This document shows, one piece after another, positions 7,318 to 15,053 of a DNA stretch of 31,726 nucleotides (position 1 is the stretch's first letter; the number at the start of each line of letters is the position of its first letter). Under the pieces are notes generated by a model. The model was not told where the DNA came from. It saw only the letters and a list, made by a program, of their open reading frames with translations, and searched no databases. This DNA comes from Chloroflexota bacterium (GTDB taxonomy: Bacteria > Chloroflexota > Anaerolineae > Aggregatilineales > UBA3940), in assembly GCA_010092775.1 (NCBI GenBank), contig JAADYZ010000052.1:1-31726 (forward strand), in the 5' to 3' direction. The position numbers and the translations under genes were made by a program.

Positions 7318-8511
7318 TCAATCACTGCTAACCGGGCTAGCCGCCTTCGCTTTCTGGGCCGCCGTCAGTTCAGCCTCTTTACTTACTGCCTCCGCATCTG
7401 GGAAGGGGTCTAGATCAAACAGTTTGGCGTATACATACCGCCCGACCACCCGCAGGCTAGCGATTGTGGGTGCGGCTAGAGCCACCCCGACAATACCTCC
7501 AACGGAGGCACCGATGATCACGCCAAGGATCACCACCATCGGATGAAGCTGTACCTGCCCGCCAATGATATTGGGGATCAGGATGTTGATGTCAAGTTGG
7601 GCAAAGGCGATATAAGCGCCCACAACGATCAGGACAAACACCCAATTGGGGATGCCGGTCCACAAGGTTGAGCCTTCGACTAGCGCCAGGGTAATGGCCG
7701 TCGCGCCCCAGATCATATTGCCGATGCTGGGCAGGAATTCGAGCAAGCCACCCCAAATGCCCAGTAAGACCGGGCTAGGCAATCCCAGAGCGCTCGACAG
7801 CAGAGTCAGGATAATCGCCACGACAGAAGACAAGATGAGCTGACCTCGAATGAATGAGGTCCAAACGTCGCCCGTTTGCTCGAACAGCTTGTCTACATCC
7901 TGTCGATAGGCATCGGGAGCCAGACGCTTGAGATTATCGATAAACTTCTCACCGTCACGGGTGAGATAGTAGGCAATCACAAAGGTGAATACACCAATCA
8001 CGACCGTCCGTGCAGCCCCCAATGCAACGCCGATGGTACGTGGCACAACCGTCTGGATTGCACTGACGAGCGAGGAACTAATGTCGTTGACGATGCTCTG
8101 TACCTCAACCTCAAGCACGTTCGGCAGGATGATCACGCGCTCACCGATCAGTTCTGGCAGCGTGTTGATGGCGTTGATCACTTGATCGCGCAGGATGGGG
8201 AACTGCTCAATGACAATCGAGGTCGCTACGAGAATAAGGGGGATAACCAGCGCAATCAGGACGATGAACACCAACGTGGTGGCCAAGCCATGTGGCACGC
8301 GTGTTCCCTCGCTGATACGGCGACTAAAAGGGTGGAGCACAAAGCCGACAATCGCCCCGATTATTAATGGAATGAAAACAACTCGAAAGGCGAAGGCGGC
8401 AATACCTAAAAGCACCACCCCGATCATGAATACCAAGATCTTGATGGTGCTGCTCCAACGCGGACTTTCAGGTGGTTCGAACTCTTCTTCTGATGGCAAT
8501 GCGTCAACCAT
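7318..8511 (-). CDS. AI-2E family transporter (UPF0118/PerM-like permease)
   Basis: Polytopic inner-membrane protein of the AI-2 exporter family, which includes TqsA (autoinducer-2 export), PerM and some Na+/H+ exchangers; the substrate is not deducible. At 397 aa it has the family pattern: paired N-terminal hydrophobic helices (about 23-65), a third (about 78-103), a long polar central loop (LPELIGERVIILPNVLEVEVQ), and a C-terminal block of helices with the family-typical PSPVLLGIWGGLLEFLPSIGN and QLHPMVVILGVIIGASVGGIVG. The N-terminal cytosolic segment is acidic and Pro-rich, and the tail is Ala/Lys-rich. AGGAA lies about 7 bases before the ATG. It sits 90 bases downstream of nhaA on the same strand, so the two may be co-transcribed and may both deal with ion or osmotic balance (inference). 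Confidence 0.87.
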   Translation of the reverse strand: MVDALPSEEEFEPPESPRWSSTIKILVFMIGVVLLGIAAFAFRVVFIPLIIGAIVGFVLHPFSRRISEGTRVPHGLATTLVFIVLIALVIPLILVATSIVIEQFPILRDQVINAINTLPELIGERVIILPNVLEVEVQSIVNDISSSLVSAIQTVVPRTIGVALGAARTVVIGVFTFVIAYYLTRDGEKFIDNLKRLAPDAYRQDVDKLFEQTGDVWTSFIRGQLILSSVVAIILTLLSSALGLPSPVLLGIWGGLLEFLPSIGNMIWGATAITLALVEGSTLWTGIPNWVFVLIVVGAYIAFAQLDINILIPNIIGGQVQLHPMVVILGVIIGASVGGIVGVALAAPTIASLRVVGRYVYAKLFDLDPFPDAEAVSKEAELTAAQKAKAASPVSSD

Positions 8512-8601
8512 GGGGTGTTCCTGATACCAAGCCAGTCTAAATTTGATTTGATTCTGGCTTAAGTGTATCAGATTTGCTGACCACTGCCCGCCAATTGAGG
8601 G

Positions 8602-9993
8602 CTATTTACCAGCTTGGGAAATGCGCTGGGCTAGGGTTTGCATCGTCCGTTTCGGTGCTGTGGAAAGGGTCAAGAACAACCAGCCGCCCAGACCAGCCGC
8701 TGTAGATGCCAGGATGACACCTACCTTCGATGTGGCCAACAAGGTCGCATCAGTGAAAGCTAAATTGGCTACAAACATCGACATGGTAAAACCGATGCCT
8801 GCCAACAGGCTCACGCCAATCACGTGTCGCCATTCCACATTTTCTGGGAGTTCGGCTAAGCCTAAGCGCACGGTCAGCCAGGACATCAAAGAAATGCCAA
8901 GGGTCTTGCCAAACACGAGCCCCAAGATAATGCCCACGCTAACCGGGTTGAAGACCCCTACCTCACCTGAAAGCGCGACCCCTGCATTGGCGAGCGCAAA
9001 AACAGGCAGGATCAGATAGGTCACCCAAGGATGAAGAGCGTGTTCAGCCCGCTGCAAGGGCGATTCGATTTCGTGAACAAGCTGCCCTAACGAATGGGAG
9101 ACATAGTGGCGTTCAGCGCGCCCCTCCTCAGAGTTACCGCAGTCTGGCTCGCAGGCCGACTCATACCGATCGAGAGCGTCGCGGCTCTGTGTGAGAAAGG
9201 CCTGCTTGTTGCCAAATGAGTAGGCTGGAATGGTCATGGCGACCAGCACACCGGCAATCGTCGCGTGGACGCCGGAGTACAGGAACATGCCCCAGACCAA
9301 CAGCCCCAACAACACGTAGGGTAAGGGACGGCTTACACCTGCACGGTTGAATACAAACAGGACGATGAGAGTCGCGAGCGCTATGGCCAGGTAAATCCAT
9401 TGGATTTCCGCTGTATAGAACAGAGCGATGACCAACACCGCGCCGATGTCGTCAACAATAGCGAGAGCCGTCACAAAGACCTTCAATGCGAGGGGGATTC
9501 GCTTGCCGATTAAGGCAAGCACACCCAGGGTGAAGGCAATATCTGTCGCCATCGGGATACCCCAGCCGGTGACGTTGCCATCTGCGATGGCATTGACGAT
9601 CACGTAGATTAAGGCCGGAGCGAACATCCCACCAATAGCAGCCGCAACAGGCAGGATAGCTTTGCGCAGCGTCGCCAGTTCACCGGCTAACACCTCACGC
9701 TTGATCTCCAGGCCCACTACGAAGAAGAAGATAGCCATCAGACCATCATTGATCCAGTGGGAAAGGTCGTTAGCAAGGACCCACTCACCAAAGTGAAGGC
9801 TGATCTCAGTATGCCAAAAGGCAAAATAGGACGCAGACCAGGGCGAGTTGGCCCATACCACCGCAGTAATCGTCGCGATCAGCAGGAGAATCCCACCGAA
9901 TGCTTCGAGTTTTGTGAATTCATCGAATATCGATTTGACGCCTTGAACCACCCTCTTGTTTGGCTTCTGGCGATCGATGGCGGTTTGTGTCAT
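8602..9993 (-). CDS. nhaA: Na+/H+ antiporter NhaA
   Basis: Electrogenic Na+(Li+)/H+ antiporter of the inner membrane, for pH and sodium homeostasis. Key residues are visible: MATDIAFTLGVLAL (D151, equivalent of E. coli D133) and ALAIVDDIGAVLVIALFYT (D181/D182, equivalent of the D163/D164 ion-binding pair), with GLEIKREVLAGEL near 94-106. Length is 463 aa against about 390 in E. coli. The extra length is mostly a polar insertion at about residues 272-330, containing a CEPDC cysteine pair and an acidic/His stretch, before the late helices (LILPVFALANAGV). Many longer bacterial NhaA proteins have a loop at this place. Only a weak GAGG close to the ATG supports the start, but the N-terminus fits the family. 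Confidence 0.95.
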   Translation of the reverse strand: MTQTAIDRQKPNKRVVQGVKSIFDEFTKLEAFGGILLLIATITAVVWANSPWSASYFAFWHTEISLHFGEWVLANDLSHWINDGLMAIFFFVVGLEIKREVLAGELATLRKAILPVAAAIGGMFAPALIYVIVNAIADGNVTGWGIPMATDIAFTLGVLALIGKRIPLALKVFVTALAIVDDIGAVLVIALFYTAEIQWIYLAIALATLIVLFVFNRAGVSRPLPYVLLGLLVWGMFLYSGVHATIAGVLVAMTIPAYSFGNKQAFLTQSRDALDRYESACEPDCGNSEEGRAERHYVSHSLGQLVHEIESPLQRAEHALHPWVTYLILPVFALANAGVALSGEVGVFNPVSVGIILGLVFGKTLGISLMSWLTVRLGLAELPENVEWRHVIGVSLLAGIGFTMSMFVANLAFTDATLLATSKVGVILASTAAGLGGWLFLTLSTAPKRTMQTLAQRISQAGK

Positions 9994-10348
9994 AGCCTCA
10001 CTATCTCATCTCTCAGCACGGGTCAAGGTGCATCACCATTCATGTATTGAAAAAGAACTGACCACATGAGATCAGTTTATTGGATCAGGTCACTTTTCCA
10101 TACCCTAGATTCTTGGGTAATCGGTTTTGATGGTGCAACAAACCTAGCCCAAAGTTTCTACCTCTTATTCTTATGGTAACATGCAACTGTAAGAACTCTG
10201 AAGATCACAGGCTTCAAATTCACAAGAAAGTCATAAATTGCGATCTTCTCCGTGATCTAAAACACGGTCAAGTGCCCACATGCAAGGGGCACAATGGCTG
10301 GTTTGGGAAGGTATGGGGCGGTAGTATCTAGGCTAGGAGGCAGCTATT
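9994..10348. other. 355-base non-coding region between divergent nhaA and the YceI gene
   Basis: It must hold the promoters of both divergent genes, but no convincing -35/-10 pair was found on either strand. Inverted repeats seen: ACTGA / TCAGT (10057-10061 and 10072-10076), TACCC / GGGTA (10101-10105 and 10115-10119), CCGTG / CACGG (10250-10254 and 10263-10267) and GTGCCC / GGGCAC (10272-10277 and 10287-10292). AGGAGG (10335-10340) is the ribosome-binding site of the YceI gene. The sequence is locally AT-richer than the flanking genes. No known riboswitch was recognised. Confidence 0.6.
10250..10292 (+). promoter_or_regulatory. Two consecutive short inverted repeats in the YceI leader
   Basis: CCGTG (10250-10254) with CACGG (10263-10267), loop 8; then GTGCCC (10272-10277) with GGGCAC (10287-10292), loop 9. 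Both stems are perfect and lie 57-99 bases before the start codon. They could be RNA hairpins in a leader or protein-binding palindromes; there is no T-run, so they are not a terminator. Confidence 0.35.
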
Positions 10349-11029
10349 ATGTCCAAGAACACTCGCATTGCCCTAATTGTGGCGGTTGCCGTTTTGATCC
10401 TCGCTGGTCTGTTTGTAGTCGGCCTCATCCTTAGCCCACGAGAAGCACCCCCTCCTAGCCCGCTGACTGCGCCATCCGTCGAGGCCAATGGCCTGCCGGT
10501 CTTCGTCATTCAGCCGGACGAGTCGGAGGCACGCTTCGCTATTGATGAAGTCCTCAGAACGGGTGCCTTTACAGTGGTCGGCACGACGGACCAAGTGGCG
10601 GGTGAGATTGCAGCGGACTATGAGCAGCCACAGCTCACCCAACTCGGCGTGATTCGGATCAACGTTCGCACCCTACGCACCGATAATAACCTACGCAACT
10701 TTGCGCTGTGGTCGCAGATTCTCAACTCGGATCAGCCTGAATTTGAGTTCGCAGAGTTTGCGCCGCAAGAAGTCATTGGTCTACCGACTGAAGTCACAGT
10801 GGGCGAAGCGTTTGAATTCTCGATCAATGGCGATCTAACCGTGCGCGGCGTCACGCAGCCGGTCGAGTTTGAGGTAAGCGTCACACCGGAGGCGGCGAAT
10901 CGTTTGAGTGGCTCTGCCCGTGCCGTTGTTCGGTACGAAGACTTTGGCATCAGAATCCCCGATGTGCCGCAAGTTGTATCTGCTGATGAAAACGTCCGTC
11001 TTGAACTCGATTTCGTTGCAACGCGCTAG
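10349..11029 (+). CDS. Membrane-anchored YceI-like domain protein
   Basis: YceI-family lipocalin-like beta-barrel, a fold known to bind isoprenoid chains such as polyprenyl quinones, here tethered to the outer face of the membrane. Seen: an N-terminal basic-hydrophobic anchor (about 7-29, IALIVAVAVLILAGLFVVGLI), a Pro-rich spacer (PREAPPPSPLTAPS), then the YceI domain from about residue 50 (FVIQPDESEARFAIDEVLRTGAFTVVGTT through INGDLTVRGVTQPVEFEV to the end). The motif ltvrGvtqpv is characteristic of the family. No signal-peptidase or lipobox Cys is apparent, so it should stay as an uncleaved anchor. AGGAGG lies 8 bases before the ATG. The next gene, a receiver-domain protein, starts 25 bases downstream and is likely co-transcribed. 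Ligand unknown. Confidence 0.88.
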   Translation: MSKNTRIALIVAVAVLILAGLFVVGLILSPREAPPPSPLTAPSVEANGLPVFVIQPDESEARFAIDEVLRTGAFTVVGTTDQVAGEIAADYEQPQLTQLGVIRINVRTLRTDNNLRNFALWSQILNSDQPEFEFAEFAPQEVIGLPTEVTVGEAFEFSINGDLTVRGVTQPVEFEVSVTPEAANRLSGSARAVVRYEDFGIRIPDVPQVVSADENVRLELDFVATR

Positions 11030-11054
11030 AGCCACCAAGACACCATAGGAGACC

Positions 11055-11699
11055 ATGCAGCGCATGAGCGAGGGCCAAAACACCACGATCAAAGTCGTGC
11101 TCGTCACGGATACTGATGAGATGCTCGACGCGCTCGATGCCAATTTACGCAACGTGGATGATATTGATGTAGTCGGTCGAGCCTCTGATCAAGCTGAGGC
11201 ACTGACACAGTTCCGCGCGTACGATCCCGACGTGATCGTGATTGACTATGATATGGCCGCCGTCGATGGCGCAGAACTCACGCGGGAGATTCTACATGAA
11301 GACGAACGTGTGCAGATTATCATGCTCTCAGTTGTAAATGACGCCAACGACATCCGCACCGCGATGAGAGCTGGCGCACGAGAATATCTGATCAAGCCGC
11401 TGGGGCGGGGTGAGTTGTCCGGCACCATTCATTGGCTGATCCATGAGCGACGGGCCTATGCACGCATGCAAAACTACATGCGTAAGCTGCGCAAAGCCTA
11501 TGAAGCCCTCTTCCGCGATGATACAGAAGTACCGCCCAAAGTGGTCGCTTTCCTAGAACGGCAAGCGGATGATTCGCCAGATGACACTCTAACGCTGGAG
11601 ACTCTCGCCGTCGCCTATGCGCGGAACCGTGAGTGGGAGAAGCTAGCGCCCCTAGCGGAACGCCTGAGGGAGATGACCCGCGCCGAGCGCGAATTCTAG
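11055..11699 (+). CDS. CheY-like receiver domain protein with helical C-terminal extension
   Basis: Two-component response regulator without a DNA-binding output domain. The receiver domain spans about residues 12-132, with phosphoacceptor D64 (VIVIDYDMAAVDG), Ser in the Thr/Ser switch position (IIMLSVVND, S92) and the conserved Lys (EYLIKPL, K114). The usual adjacent acidic pair reads Asp-Thr-Asp (VTDTDEM), so one Mg2+-pocket acid may be replaced by Thr or shifted. The C-terminal 80 residues are helical and polar (YARMQNYMRKLRKAYEALF, then a TPR-like LETLAVAYARNREWEKLAPLAERL). AGGAGA (11047-11052) lies 2 bases before the ATG at 11055 and 11 before a second ATG at 11064, so either may be the start. 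No cognate kinase is adjacent. Confidence 0.85.
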   Translation: MQRMSEGQNTTIKVVLVTDTDEMLDALDANLRNVDDIDVVGRASDQAEALTQFRAYDPDVIVIDYDMAAVDGAELTREILHEDERVQIIMLSVVNDANDIRTAMRAGAREYLIKPLGRGELSGTIHWLIHERRAYARMQNYMRKLRKAYEALFRDDTEVPPKVVAFLERQADDSPDDTLTLETLAVAYARNREWEKLAPLAERLREMTRAEREF

Positions 11700-11720
11700 C
11701 CCGGCGCGTTAGCTTAGGCT

Positions 11721-12827
11721 TTATTGAAGCTGGAAGCCCCCATCTTTGTAGAACAATTCGCCATCCACCTGGATTTCTCCGCCAGAACGCATATCACAGA
11801 TCATATCCCAGTGCACCGCCGATTGATTCTTTCCGCCAGTGTCGGGATAGCTCGCGCCAACGGCCATGTGAACAGTGCCGCCAATCTTCTCATCAAAGAG
11901 GATATTGCGTGTGAACTGCTGAATGTGTGAATTGGTACCGATGGCAAACTCACCGAGATAACGAGCGCCATCGTCGGTATCCAACACGCTATTGAGATAA
12001 TCCTCGCCCTTGGCCGCAGTCGCCTTGACCACCTTGCCCTCTTCGAAGGTCAACTCGACCCCATCCACTTCGCGGCTGTTGTAGATCGCCGGATAGGTGA
12101 AGCGCACCCAGCCATTCACCGAGTCTTCGACGGGGCCAGTGAAGATCTCGCCATCTGGCAGATTGCGCCGACCGTCTGCGTTGATGAAGCTGCGGCCAGC
12201 AATCGAAAGTGTCAGATCGATGTTCTCGCCCTTGACGCTTATTTGCTTCTTGCCAGCCAGCCAATCGACTAGTTTCTGCTGACGCTCAGAGAATTCCTGC
12301 CAAGCCCCCACCGGATCATCCAGATGGGTCATCGTCGCCTGATAGACGAAATCCTGGTACTCCATCAGACTCATCTCGGCGTCTTGCGCATTCGCCAGCG
12401 CTGGATACTGTGTCACAACCCAGGCCATCTCGCCCGCAGCTTGACGATCAAAGAAGAGCTTGCGGGCTGGGGTCAGTGCTTTCTGATAGCGAGCTTGGCG
12501 TGCCGGGTCGACATTGCTCAGGCTGCGTGTGTTGGAACTGGCTTTTATCGCGATCCGTACATCGATGTTTTCCATCAGCCAATGGTAATAGGGATCACCT
12601 CGATCAAGCTGTGCGTTGCTGCCTGATTTTAGGAGCAGTTCCTGTGCAGCATTAGGACGCATGTTGAACACCGCATGGCCACCTGCCTCAAGCACCTGCT
12701 GATATACTGCCAGAGCCAGCGGTTCTGCCACCAGGTCATAGGGATGGATCATCACCAGATCACCCTGCTTGACCTCAGTGCAGTAGTTGACCAGAATCTC
12801 CGCGTGTTTGAGCGTTCGTGGGTCCAT
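11721..12827 (-). CDS. M29 family metallo-aminopeptidase, third of three tandem copies
   Basis: Leucyl/thermophilic aminopeptidase family (AmpS/PepS/AmpT), a cytoplasmic dinuclear metal exopeptidase that trims N-terminal residues from peptides. 368 aa. The metal-ligand set is complete: E227 (LPDGEIFTGP), E293 (LGEFAIGTN), H320 and Y327 (GGTVHMAVGASYP), H339 and D341 (SAVHWDMICDM). The frame is open 29 codons further (to 12914), but that extension reads back through the upstream gene's 3' end. The family start MDPRTLKHAEILVNY at 12827 is the right one: its ATG overlaps the upstream TGA by one base (TGATG), which implies translational coupling. The N-terminal half has diverged from the sister copies while the catalytic half is nearly identical. 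Confidence 0.93.
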   Translation of the reverse strand: MDPRTLKHAEILVNYCTEVKQGDLVMIHPYDLVAEPLALAVYQQVLEAGGHAVFNMRPNAAQELLLKSGSNAQLDRGDPYYHWLMENIDVRIAIKASSNTRSLSNVDPARQARYQKALTPARKLFFDRQAAGEMAWVVTQYPALANAQDAEMSLMEYQDFVYQATMTHLDDPVGAWQEFSERQQKLVDWLAGKKQISVKGENIDLTLSIAGRSFINADGRRNLPDGEIFTGPVEDSVNGWVRFTYPAIYNSREVDGVELTFEEGKVVKATAAKGEDYLNSVLDTDDGARYLGEFAIGTNSHIQQFTRNILFDEKIGGTVHMAVGASYPDTGGKNQSAVHWDMICDMRSGGEIQVDGELFYKDGGFQLQ

Positions 12828-13927
12828 CAGACGACAAACTCCCCGTCTTTGTAGAACAACTCGCCGTCGACGTGAATTTGTCCACCGGAACGCATATCGC
12901 AGATCATGTCCCAATGGATAGCAGACTTATTCAGCCCGCCCGTATCCGGGTAGCTGGCGCCCACCGCCATATGGACTGTCCCACCGATCTTCTCATCAAA
13001 GAGGATGTTGCGCGTGAACTGCGTAATGCCTGTGTTGGTGCCAATGGCAAATTCACCCAGGTAGCGAGCGCCATCGTCGGTATCCAAGACGCTGTTGAGA
13101 TAGTCCTCACCGCGTGCAGCAGTCGCGCTTGCGACCTTCCCATCTTCAAACTTGAGTTCGACGCCCTCAACCTCGCGGCTGTTGTAGACAGCCGGATAAG
13201 TAAAGCGCACCCAGCCATTGACTGATTCCTCAACCGGGCCTGTAAAAATCTCGCCATCCGGAAAATTGCGCTGGCCGCTGGCATTGATGAAGGTCCGCCC
13301 GTCGATAGATAAAGTCAGGTCGATGTTCTCGCCGGTCACTCGGACTTGTTTCTTCCCGGCCAACCACTTCACCAGCTTATCTTGCCGCTCAGCGACACCT
13401 TGCCAATGTGCGACTGGGTCATCCAAATGCACCATCGACGCACCATAGATGAAGTCGGCGTACTCAGCCAAGCTCATTTCAGCATCCTGGGCACTGGCCT
13501 GTGTGGGATGCTGGGTCAGCACCCAGCGCAGCTCGCCCTCAGCCGCCCGGCGCATATAAACGTCAGTGAGCGCCCGGTTGGCTGCCTTGTATTGCGCTAG
13601 CTTGGCTGGATCTGCCTGACTGAGGGCCTTGGTATTGTGAGAAGCCCGCAGCACAATCATCACATCCGCTTCGTGGAAATACTTCTCACGCCAGGCGTTT
13701 GGCCTTGCGAGCTGATCGGCATTGGCATATTTGTAGAAGACTTCATCAGCCCCGGTCGGCGCCATATCGAAGGCCACATAGCCACCTGCTGCCAGCACAG
13801 CCTTGTAAGTCGCTAACATCAGGGGCTCGGCTTCTGGGCTGCCCCTGATAATGACGAAGTCACCCTCCTTCACTTCGGTCGAGTAGTTGACCAGAATATC
13901 AGCCACTTTCTCTACACGTGGATCCAT
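12827..13927 (-). CDS. M29 family metallo-aminopeptidase, second of three tandem copies
   Basis: Paralogue of its two neighbours, 366 aa, starting MDPRVEKVADILVNYSTEVKEG. The metal-binding motifs are intact (FPDGEIFTGP, LGEFAIGTN, GGTVHMAVGASYP, SAIHWDMICDM). GAGGAGA about 5 bases before the ATG is the best ribosome-binding site in the triplet. Its stop codon overlaps the start of the third copy by one base; the first copy ends 15 bases upstream. The N-terminal substrate-entry half differs from the others (for example RGSPEAEPLMLATYKAV), which would fit different peptide preferences, but that is inference. Confidence 0.93.
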   Translation of the reverse strand: MDPRVEKVADILVNYSTEVKEGDFVIIRGSPEAEPLMLATYKAVLAAGGYVAFDMAPTGADEVFYKYANADQLARPNAWREKYFHEADVMIVLRASHNTKALSQADPAKLAQYKAANRALTDVYMRRAAEGELRWVLTQHPTQASAQDAEMSLAEYADFIYGASMVHLDDPVAHWQGVAERQDKLVKWLAGKKQVRVTGENIDLTLSIDGRTFINASGQRNFPDGEIFTGPVEESVNGWVRFTYPAVYNSREVEGVELKFEDGKVASATAARGEDYLNSVLDTDDGARYLGEFAIGTNTGITQFTRNILFDEKIGGTVHMAVGASYPDTGGLNKSAIHWDMICDMRSGGQIHVDGELFYKDGEFVV

Positions 13928-13942
13928 TGTGTTCTCCTCAGA

Positions 13943-15049
13943 TTAAACCAGGAATTCGCCATCCTGGTAGAATAGCTCGCCATCAACGGTGATCTCGCCG
14001 CCAGAGCGCATATCGCAAATCATGTCCCAGTGCACCGCAGACTTGTTCAGCCCGCCCGTTTGGGGATAGCTGAGGCCCACTGCCATATGAACGGTGCCGC
14101 CAATTTTCTCATCAAAGAGGATGTCACGCGTGAAGCGGTCCACTTCATGATTGGTCCCGATCGCGAACTCGCCTAGGGTTCGTGCTCCCTCGTCGGTATC
14201 CAAGACCGACAGCAGGTGGTCGGCCCCTTGCTGCGCATCAGACTTGACGACACGGCCATTTTCAAACCACAGCTCCGCGCCGCTAACCTCTTTGCCCCCG
14301 TAAATCGCTGGATAAGTGAAGCGCACCCACCCATTGACCGAATCTTCTACCGGACCAGTGAAGATTTCGCCGTCAGGCATGTTGTGCTTTCCGCAGGAAT
14401 TCATGAATTTGCGCCCATCAATCCCCAGTGTCAGATCAATGTTCTCACCTTTGACGACCATCTGCTTCTTACCTGCCAGCCAATCGACCAGCTTTTGCTG
14501 GCGCTCCTCGAATTCTCGCCAGGCTGCTACCGGGTCATCCAGATGAGCCATACAGGTTCGATAGACGAAATCTTCGTAGGCTCGTAAACCCATCCCGGCG
14601 TTCTGGGCAGCTGATAGCGTTGGGTACTTGGTACCTGTCCAACGCAAATGACCAGCCGCCTGCCGTTCCATCCACAAACCCCAGACCTGCCCAGCGGCAC
14701 TGCGACCACGTGCCAGGCGTGCTGGCTCAATGTGACTGAGGCGCTGCGGGTTGACCTCACCGCCTACATTGATCGTCACATCAGCCTGGCCGTTCATCCA
14801 CATGTCGAAGGTATCAGGAATATCAAGCTGGGCCTCGGATGCGGTTTCGTAGAAGACCTCGTCCCACCCTCGCGGGAACATCCGAAAAACGGCGTGGCCG
14901 CCTGCTTCCAACACATAGCGGTAGACGGCTAACGCCATCGGCGCTGCTTCGTTATCGCCTACTTTGATCACAACCAGATCGCCTGCTTGGACGTTCACTG
15001 AGTACTGCACCATCACCTGGGCGACTTTATCTGCACGCGGATCTAGCAT
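13943..15049 (-). CDS. M29 family metallo-aminopeptidase, first of three tandem copies
   Basis: First-transcribed of the three paralogues, 368 aa, starting MLDPRADKVAQVMVQYSVNV. Metal ligands are conserved (MPDGEIFTGP, LGEFAIGTN, GGTVHMAVGLSYP, SAVHWDMICDM). This is the most diverged copy: its N-terminal half has GWDEVFYETASEAQLDIPDTF and, in the catalytic half, a Cys-containing FMNSCGKHNMPDG where the others have FINADGRRNLPDG or FINASGQRNFPDG. It starts 4 bases after the stop of the peroxiredoxin gene, with no strong Shine-Dalgarno, so it probably depends on translation of that gene. The peroxiredoxin and the three peptidases form one operon. Confidence 0.93.
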   Translation of the reverse strand: MLDPRADKVAQVMVQYSVNVQAGDLVVIKVGDNEAAPMALAVYRYVLEAGGHAVFRMFPRGWDEVFYETASEAQLDIPDTFDMWMNGQADVTINVGGEVNPQRLSHIEPARLARGRSAAGQVWGLWMERQAAGHLRWTGTKYPTLSAAQNAGMGLRAYEDFVYRTCMAHLDDPVAAWREFEERQQKLVDWLAGKKQMVVKGENIDLTLGIDGRKFMNSCGKHNMPDGEIFTGPVEDSVNGWVRFTYPAIYGGKEVSGAELWFENGRVVKSDAQQGADHLLSVLDTDEGARTLGEFAIGTNHEVDRFTRDILFDEKIGGTVHMAVGLSYPQTGGLNKSAVHWDMICDMRSGGEITVDGELFYQDGEFLV

Positions 15050-15053
15050 GGTA

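Noticed and set aside
7876..8367. 163-codon plus-strand frame within the AI-2E permease gene
   Set aside because: Antisense to a complete membrane protein; very Asp/His/Arg-rich with no family resemblance.
9757..10050. 97-codon plus-strand frame entering the nhaA-yceI non-coding region
   Set aside because: Mostly antisense to the start of nhaA, with no ribosome-binding site or recognisable product.
10057..10076. ACTGA/TCAGT inverted repeat as a terminator or attachment site
   Set aside because: Only five base pairs, no proper T-run, and no integrase or duplicated sequence nearby.
12097..14587. Several similar plus-strand frames repeated within the aminopeptidase triplet
   Set aside because: Their resemblance to each other follows from the paralogous M29 genes on the other strand.
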